The translations under genes were made by a program, and so were the position numbers. This document shows positions 57,801 through 64,000 of a stretch of DNA of 64,000 nt, piece by piece. The notes beneath the pieces are model-generated. The model saw only the letters and a list, made by a program, of their open reading frames with translations, made no database searches and was not told where the DNA came from. The stretch lies in the NCBI GenBank assembly GCA_016946835.1, contig JACVTC010000151.1, positions 165,001-229,000 on the forward strand. The letters are read 5' to 3'. Each line of letters starts with the position of its first letter. The first letter of the stretch is position 1. Origin of the DNA: Neocallimastix lanati (nom. inval.) (lineage: Eukaryota; Neocallimastigomycota; Neocallimastigomycetes; Neocallimastigales; Neocallimastigaceae).

Positions 57801-58985
57801 CTAACCCACTTAAGGTGTCTATGGTTTGTTGGATCTCTGTTATGGAGTACACCGATAAGAGGTTTGTGATCAGTATATACAACTGTAGTAAATGGACTAC
57901 TATTTATATATGCTTTAAATTTTTATACGCAATAATACACTGCTGTTCCTTCAAGATCAGTAACACTGTAATTTAATTCAGCAGGCGTGAGAGTACGACT
58001 TTCAAAATATATAGGAACCTCTATATTTTGGTCTGACATTTGTAAAAGGACTCCTCCTACTCGATCCAAGGAAGTATCGGTTCGTATAATAAAAGGTTTG
58101 GAGAAGTCTGGAGAAGAAAGAATGGGGGCTGTAATTAGTTTCTCCTTTAAGGATTCAAATGTTATAGTACAATTGTTGTTCCAGACAAAAGGTACGTCTT
58201 TTTTTAAAAGATTATATAAAGGTTTCGATATCATTGAAAAATTTTTTATAAATTTTCTATAATACCCGACAGCACCCAAAAAGGATTTTAATTGCGTAAT
58301 AGTTTTAGGAGGGGTCCAGTTAGCTATAATTTTAACTTTTTCAGGGATTGGTGAGAGACCGTTAACAGACAGACGGTGACCCAAAATGGTAACTTCAGTT
58401 TTAAAGAAATCACATTTTTCTAAATTAATTTTTAAATTATTTTCTTGTAATATTGCAAATACTTTAGATAGGTGTTCTAAATGTGATTCCATCGAGTGGA
58501 AAAAATTATCAAATCGTCGATATAAACAAAGAGGCAGACACCGATTAAATCAAACAAAATCGGTTCATCTCCCTCTGAAAGGTTGCCGATGCATTGCACA
58601 GACCAAACGGCATAACCTTGAAGTTGAAGTTTCCGAACATGGTAGTAAACGCTGTCTTGTCCTTGTCTTCCGTGGCCATTGGAATCTGGTGGTAGCCCGA
58701 GAATAAATCAATAGTAGATAAAATTTTAGCATTTCCAATAAAGGTCAAAATATCATCAATTAAAGGTAATGTATAGGAATTTTTGATTGTCAGGTTATTT
58801 AATTTACGATAATCGACACATAACCTCCAATCACCATTTTTTTTAATACCAAAACAATCGGTGAGGACCAAGGTGAGTAGGATGGTTCAATTAAATTATT
58901 ATTTATTAATTTTATTAATTGGTTTTTTAAAGCTTTTATTTGTGCCTTAGATAATCTACATGCTTTTTGTTTTATGGGTTTAGCA
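57780..58985 (-). pseudogene. Ty3/gypsy reverse transcriptase and RNase H, disrupted
   Basis: From 58985 downward the RT start (KPIKQKACRLSKAQI, SYSPWSSPIVLV) leads into 58871-58545 with KNGDWRLCVDYRKLN, LFSGYHQIPM and MPFGLCNA. A frameshift near 58560 precedes YIDDLIIFS. 57923-58492 continues with ILGHRLSVNG, LKSFLGAVGYYRKFI and the RNase H start (FIIRTDTSLDRVGGVLL). A stop near 57922 interrupts before YTDHKPL and the integrase. The catalytic YIDD box is present but off frame. Confidence 0.87.
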
Positions 58986-59423
58986 CTGTAAAGATTTAAT
59001 AAAATCTTTAATAATTAATTATATAATAATTAATTAATGTAGTAAAATTATATAAATTTATGATTTACGTATATGAAAATTAATTATAAATTTATGTAAA
59101 CTTTTCATAAAGGATAAATTATTATTTAAATAATTTTGGATAATAAATTTAATCTTGAATTAATTTTTAGTTTTAGTTAATTATTATTTAATAAAATTAT
59201 TAATAAATATTTTGTTTATAAATAAATAGTAATATATGTATATTAAATAGGTTTGATATATTAAAATGTAATCATGAAAAAATATAAATACATGTAAAAT
59301 TCATTATTTAAATCGATGTATTAGTTATTGACTATCAAATAGATAATAACAATAAGAGATTTATTTTTAAAGTTAATAAAAGATTATTTATTAAAAAAGA
59401 ATTTTTTTATTACGTGTTTTAAA
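58986..59423. other. ~430-bp AT-rich insertion in gypsy RT
   Basis: Separates the linker before RT (59424 upward) from the RT proper (58985 downward). The sequences either side partly overlap in content: EGACKEFRRNRLQI on one side and AKPIKQKACRLSKAQ on the other align to the same family position. So this may be a junction between two gypsy copies and not a simple insertion. No terminal repeats were recognised. Confidence 0.5.
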
Positions 59424-60130
59424 CTATTTTGTGTATTTTGTTATTTGTAATCTGTTTCTCCTAAACTCTTTACATGCACCTTCTACTAGTACAATCAGGT
59501 GAGGTAGTAATTTAAAATGTCCCAAGTCGTCAGTTTTTAGTGCAAGCACGTCCTCATAGGTAGTAAAAAGATTTCTTGCCTTAATTTTGTCTTCATTATT
59601 CAATTCATTAATAATCCTATTAATAATTTCATTTTTATTTTCTTTAATATCCGTAGATATTTCTCTTTCCTTTTGTATAGTTATAATAAGTAATAATAAT
59701 TCAGATCTTTGTTCGTCTTCTTCTTTTTGTTCTTCTTTTTTTTGTTCATCTTCTTCCAAAGGAGCAAAAGTGTTATTAAAATTCAGGTCAGTTAATTTGT
59801 GTGAAGTATAATCATTGTCAATATAATATAATGTATCGTTTACCAAATTAATGTCAAATCTATTTTTTTTAGGGAATCGACTCCAATTAGAATATCAAAG
59901 ATGTCGTCCTTTTCTATTACCCGGAAATGATCTTTAAACGTAGGAGTTCCAATGGTAACTTCTAACTCGTAAATTTCAGATTCAATTGAGGAATTAGAGT
60001 AAGCTTGGAAAATGGTTTCCTCAATTTTTCCTATTACTTGTTTGTTAATTTTGAGTTTTTTTAATGCTGATCTTGTGATAGCATTCACACTAGCACAAGT
60101 ATCTAAAAATATTTCACAATTAACACCTTC
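59424..60130 (-). pseudogene. Ty3/gypsy protease and pre-RT linker
   Basis: The aspartic protease is at about 60115-59840: the catalytic motif reads FLDTCASVNAIT where most retropepsins have D-T/S-G, and the second conserved segment is DILIGVDSL. A frameshift separates it from 59846-59424, which holds an acidic Glu/Lys-rich stretch and the pre-RT motif YEDVLALKTDDLG. Without another intact copy, the Cys could be either a family trait or a mutation. Confidence 0.75.
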
Positions 60131-60432
60131 TATTTTTCTTAATATTTTTTATTATTTTAAATTTATTCACTAACGTCAATACATTATTTAAGGAACTTTT
60201 AGGTGTTAATTTTAAAAATTTATTGAAATGAGCTCTAAGTTTAGGAAAGAGATCCAATAAGTACCCTAATTTAGTAACAACTTCTGTGGAGGCTATTTCT
60301 TTAACGAGATCCTAAAGAAGGTAATCACCTAGATATTCCATTAATTTAATATGTCGCTCTTTTGTATTTGGGTTTATAATATTAGTAGATGTTTCTTCTT
60401 TCGTCATTGAATTATAAGTTTTAATATTATTT
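60131..60432 (-). pseudogene. Ty3/gypsy gag-protease linker, decayed
   Basis: Between the protease and the 172-codon open stretch. It reads as Asn/Leu-rich coding with stops and frameshifts on the minus strand and has no distinct domain. Confidence 0.45.
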
Positions 60433-60951
60433 TTAATTTCTTCTAATTTCTTCCTTTTTTCCAGCCTTTTTTACATTTCTAATGTTTTTCCCGTCAATAA
60501 AGGATGGATCCAAGAACTCTAATTTTTCGGTGGTAGGAGGTATTTTAACTATATTACTATTATTACTTTTATATTTCTTCGATTCTTCATTAATTTTCTT
60601 ACCATTAGTATTGACAGGAATTTCCTTTTCTTCTGAAAGAGTCATGTCTTCTTCAGCCTTTTCAACATTATCACTTGCATTCTTTGAAACAGGACTCTCT
60701 TCCATAATGTTCATTTCTTCTGGTGGGATGTTCTGAGGTTGTTCTACCAATTTATTAATATGGTTCATTGCTGTGGTACTAAATGCGACTGGCTGGCTTT
60801 TTAATGATTCATGTGACTTCTTATTGTAGGGTGTGTCTTTAATATTTTTTGTTTTGGATTTTCTGATGGCCGCTGCAATAACTTCTGGTGAGTTATTTAG
60901 TGTTACCATAGTTTTATTGTTATTATTGTTATACAAATTATTATTATTCAC
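60433..60951 (-). pseudogene. Ty3/gypsy polyprotein linker (Asn/Glu/Lys-rich)
   Basis: Open frame of 172 codons between the Gag zinc knuckle and protease. It starts with a poly-Asn stretch and is low-complexity and charged (ESPVSKNASDNVEKAEEDM). It lacks a recognisable domain and is probably part of the same Gag-Pol frame, separated from 61029-61604 by a frameshift near 61000. Confidence 0.6.
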
Positions 60952-61028
60952 ATTTTCAACTGTATATAAATTTGGTAATGTAACAGGGCCTTGATTGGTT
61001 TGTTTAATGGAAGTTATCCTTCTCCCAT

Positions 61029-61604
61029 TTAGTGGTTTAAAGGTTTTTGTAATAACCCCTTTTCTTTCATCTCAGCCAATTGTTTGAAAATATATGGACA
61101 ATCCGAAACTTTGTGTCCAGATTGGTTACATCTATAACAGGTGTTATACGTATTTAATTTATTTTTAAAAAATGTATTATTATAATTTCTTGACTCTGTG
61201 CTACCAATATTTCCCATTAAAGATGTCGTGGCAATAACATTATTATTAACTACTCCATTATTTTTATTGGTTGAATTTTCCATTCTTGGATTCAGATTGT
61301 TGAGATTTTCATTTTGAATTCTATTACTATTGTTTCCCACATTGTTCATACTGTTATATTTGCAATTATTGTAGAATGAATAGGTATTATTATAATGTTT
61401 ATTTCCATTAAATTGATTATTACTAGTATAATTTCTATTCATATCACTTCTTCTAGTATGTCCAAAATAGTTGTGGTATGAATTAGATTTATTCTGCTGA
61501 TAAGAAAGAGTTCTTTTATTGATATCATCGAGATGTGATTGACCAAAAAGAAACTCTTCGTAAAATGGATGGGATAGCAAGCCTCCTTCATGTTGTATAG
61601 TCAT
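61029..61604 (-). pseudogene. Ty3/gypsy Gag, C-terminal part with zinc knuckle
   Basis: 191 codons on the minus strand, Asn-rich, with a canonical CCHC knuckle near the end (CYRCNQSGHKVSDC) that binds retrotransposon RNA during packaging. A full Gag normally has a ~200-residue helical domain before the knuckle; only a short stretch with HPFYEEFLFGQ precedes here, so the N-terminal part is missing. Sequence beyond 61620 is tandem repeat. Confidence 0.8.
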
Positions 61605-61620
61605 AATATTATTTCCATGG

Positions 61621-61753
61621 TTTTATTAATATCAATATCAATATTATATAATTATAAATTTTATTAATATCAATATTAATATTATATAATTATAAATTTT
61701 ATTAATATCAATATCAATATTATATAATTATAAATTTTATTAATATCAATATA
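61621..61753. repeat. 38-bp tandem repeat, 3.5 units
   Basis: Units starting TTTTATTAATATCAATAT at 61621, 61659 and 61697, with a partial unit at 61735. It replaces the expected 5' part of the gypsy element. Confidence 0.85.
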
Positions 61754-62380
61754 CTTATCAAAATTAATTATGTTATTAAATATACTAAATTCAATAAAAG
61801 ATTTTTTATTATTTAATTAAAATTCTAATTGTTATTATTATATTTTAATATTAATTGATTCATATTGATCAAACATTATAAATATTACTATGCAAATAAT
61901 TAATTATTTTAATAGGATCAATTATTCAACTCTTATTGTTTTAATTTTTAATTCTTATATTATTTAAATTAATATATATATATATATCGTTTATGAAAGT
62001 ATGAATTATAAATAATTAAAATTATTTACTTTTCATTTAATTTTTTTTATTTACTATTTATTTATTTTTTTTATAATAAAATATAATAATTAAAAGACAA
62101 ACGTTATTATAACTAATTTTTTTTTTTTTTTTAGAAAAATAAATGAAAAAAAATTAAAATATATGATTCCTATATATATAAAATAATTATATTTTTATTT
62201 TATTTTATTTTATTTTATTTTATATTTATTTCACCTTTATTATTTAATATTTTTATTTTTATATATGTTAAACTTATATATATTTATATGGTTTATATAT
62301 TATCTTAATTTTTAAAAAAATAATATTTAGTTTAATAATAAATTTAAAATTAATCTATAAAAAATATATTTTTTATTTAT
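61754..62380. other. AT-rich spacer
   Basis: No gene seen. Contains TA and TTTTA runs. Its right part is the 3' flank of the minus-strand secreted-protein gene. Confidence 0.5.
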
Positions 62381-62830
62381 TTAACCACACCAACACCAAC
62401 CATATTCAGTAAGACAGTATTTACCAACTATATCATAAACACGAGCATCACGATCAACATATCCTCTCCATGAAAATCCACCTCTTGTGTTATTTGGTGT
62501 GTAATAACATCCATTTTTGGTACTTATATGTCTAGTAATCCATTTACATTTATCTGGATTTTTATATTGTGTATCTCTAAGATATACTTCAACAGGGATT
62601 TCTCTATAATTAGCTACTGAATTACGGAGGAAACAGTCATAAAATCCACGATTACTATTTTTTATAATACCATAACCTTTACATATATATGTATTTTTGC
62701 AATCTCTAGAATTAAGGAAATATAGATGAGATATATCTGAATATATAGCTGGTTTAACCAATTTTATACCACAAACATAAGTAATGCATGCAGTAGCAAT
62801 TAATAAAGCAGTTAATAATTTTTTAAACAT
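62381..62830 (-). CDS. small secreted cysteine-rich protein, unknown function
   Basis: 149 residues, single exon, starting at the ATG 62828-62830. A typical signal peptide occupies about residues 1-21: two Lys, then a hydrophobic run LLTALLIATACITYVC before Gly-Ile-Lys. The mature part has eight cysteines, including the pairs DCKNTYIC near its start and CWC at the very end, which suits four disulfides. It is rich in Tyr, Arg and Asn. Base composition is clearly above the AT-rich background, and no stops or indels interrupt it. I recognise no family. It could be a secreted effector-like or wall-associated protein, or an unrecognised glycan- or antimicrobial-type domain. It lies alone between the gypsy element and a MULE-like terminus. 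Confidence 0.75.
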   Translation of the reverse strand: MFKKLLTALLIATACITYVCGIKLVKPAIYSDISHLYFLNSRDCKNTYICKGYGIIKNSNRGFYDCFLRNSVANYREIPVEVYLRDTQYKNPDKCKWITRHISTKNGCYYTPNNTRGGFSWRGYVDRDARVYDIVGKYCLTEYGWCWCG

Positions 62831-63190
62831 TTTAATTTATAAAATTAATACTTTAATATAATATTATAAAAAATACTAATTATAAACCTATTTATATATT
62901 TATTTTTTTAATTATTCAATTATGTAATTACGTATGTAATTCTGTTGATATTATAAACAAGGTATTAATAATAATTAATAATATTTAAAATAAAATAAAA
63001 AAAATGTAATAATTATTTTATATATACAAATTATATATATATATATATATTTTTTATTTAATTTTCCAAAAAAATTTTTTTTAGTCATAATAAACGTTTG
63101 TCTTAATTATTTTTATTCTCATTTAAAAATTTATTTATTCATTTATAATTTATTTATTAATTTATTTATTTATTGCATTATAATATGCCA
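62831..63190. other. upstream region of the secreted-protein gene
   Basis: AT-rich. Probably holds the promoter for the minus-strand gene ending at 62830. Nothing else recognised. Confidence 0.45.
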
Positions 63191-63258
63191 TATTTTCCGA
63201 AATGCACTACAACAAAATACAAATTTTTGTAATAAAAATTTTCGAAATGACACACCCC
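63191..63258. repeat. MULE-like terminal sequence, unpaired
   Basis: GCCATATTTTCCGAAATGCA... and TTCGAAATGACACACCCC resemble the right terminus of the MULE (GCCATTTGTCGAAATGCA, GGCGAAATGCAACTCTCCC). The reverse complement GGGGTGTGTCATTTCG matches the MULE left end GGGTGTGTGGCATTTCG closely. No matching left end or transposase was found nearby, so it is a solo end or belongs to an element extending outside the window. Confidence 0.55.
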
Positions 63259-63574
63259 CTGTTTTAATATTAACTATGTAAAAGAGGCTTATAAAAATAA
63301 AAATTTTTTAAACTATATTCATAAACTATATAAACTAAATATTAATATAATATATCCTATTTATTTATAATAAACTATTTAATATTTAAAGTTATAATAA
63401 AAGTTGTAATAAAATAAAAATATTATTTAAAATGTTAATTAAATTTATATTCTAAAAATACTAATTTTCTAACATTCACCTCTAAACAAAGTATTGTAAA
63501 AATCTTTGTTTACTAAGAAAATTTGTTATTTTTTTTTTAATATTTATATATCCTTACTAATTTGCTAATAATTC
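63259..63574. other. AT-rich spacer
   Basis: No gene or repeat recognised. Confidence 0.45.
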
Positions 63575-64000
63575 TTACTTATCTGTAGTAGTACAACCTA
63601 AACTTTTCTCAGCTAATGAATCATATTTAAATTCAAACGTATGTACATTAGAATTAAATTTCAAATTTTGCTCATTCGTATTGATTTTTGATTTTTGATC
63701 AATTTTTGACAAATTTTTATTATTAAATAATTTTTTTTCTAAAAAAATATTTTTCATCGTATATTTATAATTTTCACCAGTTTTTTCGCCTAGACTATTT
63801 TTGTTCACATTTTTATCATTTTCATTTCCTTGATTATCGTAATTAACATTTAGATATTGAGTAATTATTTTCATATATTTTTGATAATTTTCATAATATG
63901 TATTATCAAAACTCATAATTTGTAAATGTTCTTTAATAATTTTCTGGATATTATTGTTCTTTTTGTCGATTTCATTCAAACATTTCAATAATTTGTTCAA
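63575..64000 (-). CDS. Asn/Lys-rich hypothetical protein, C-terminal part (runs off the window)
   Basis: Minus-strand open frame of 141 codons ending with a stop at 63575-63577 and still open at the window edge; no start codon is visible, so this is only a 3' portion. It is rich in Asn, Lys and Glu, with a helix-prone N-terminal part (KIIKEHLQIMSFDN, YMKIITQYLNV) and a low-complexity C-terminal half. It is more balanced in composition than the surrounding spacer, which supports a real gene, but there is no recognisable domain. Confidence 0.45.
   Translation of the reverse strand: MNKLLKCLNEIDKKNNNIQKIIKEHLQIMSFDNTYYENYQKYMKIITQYLNVNYDNQGNENDKNVNKNSLGEKTGENYKYTMKNIFLEKKLFNNKNLSKIDQKSKINTNEQNLKFNSNVHTFEFKYDSLAEKSLGCTTTDK

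Larger units (their letters stand above)
55398..61620 (-). mobile_element. Ty3/gypsy LTR retrotransposon, degenerate, 5' end missing
   Basis: Order on the minus strand: gag (61604-61029), linker and protease (60951-59840), RT and RNase H (59846-57780, interrupted by ~430 bp), integrase (57800-56540), polypurine tract, LTR. RT before integrase is the Ty3/gypsy order. Many frameshifts and stops make it inactive. No 5' LTR or primer-binding site is seen beyond 61620, only a 38-bp tandem repeat. Confidence 0.88.

Noticed and set aside
49406-63258. A 13.9-kb giant MULE using the weak left-end-like string at 49406 and the terminus at 63258
   Set aside because: The left string matches only loosely, no target duplication is visible, and the interval contains unrelated elements.

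Overview
This window looks like a piece of nuclear genome from an anaerobic gut fungus (Neocallimastigomycota). Three things point there. The non-coding DNA is extremely A+T rich, full of homopolymer runs and short tandem repeats. A 2.5-kb gene for pyruvate formate-lyase (PFL) has fungal-style codon bias, an intron and an N-terminal extension, as reported for hydrogenosomal PFL of these fungi. The two other clear host genes have short GT-AG introns. The genus cannot be fixed from the sequence alone.

Layout. 1-6280 is gene-poor AT-rich DNA with small tandem repeats. 6281-8841 is the intact two-exon PFL gene. 9483-25345 is a dense cluster of non-LTR retrotransposons (LINEs), which I call families A, B, C and D. 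One LINE A copy (A-1) keeps an intact 1465-codon endonuclease/reverse transcriptase ORF. The copies are inserted into each other, and most levels still show target-site duplications (TSDs). 25600-32900 and 41100-49350 are two copies of a duplicated segment; each ends in an intact five-exon gene for an A-type (ABCA) half-transporter. Between them lie a nearly full-length LINE B (33241-38483, ORF broken) and a minus-strand truncated LINE A. 50678-53791 is a complete Mutator-like DNA transposon with terminal inverted repeats, a 9-bp TSD and a transposase ORF with one homopolymer frameshift. 54890-61620 holds a copia-like Gag relic and a minus-strand Ty3/gypsy element with one recognisable LTR and a broken gag-pol. 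62381-62830 encodes a small secreted cysteine-rich protein, and an open Asn/Lys-rich reading frame runs off the right edge.

Only four or five genes look like host functions: PFL, two ABCA transporters, the secreted protein, and perhaps the edge ORF. Almost everything else is mobile DNA or its debris. The most unusual points are these. (i) Truncated LINE C 3' ends sit exactly at the 5' junctions of both full-length LINEs. (ii) A pseudoknot-like RNA fold appears to be shared by the 5' ends of LINE families A and B/D. (iii) The two ABCA copies are nearly identical, introns included, but differ in clusters of amino-acid changes that fall almost entirely in predicted exofacial segments. (iv) There is a perfect 78-bp palindrome in the Ty3/gypsy region. 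All comparisons were made by eye; nothing was computed or searched.
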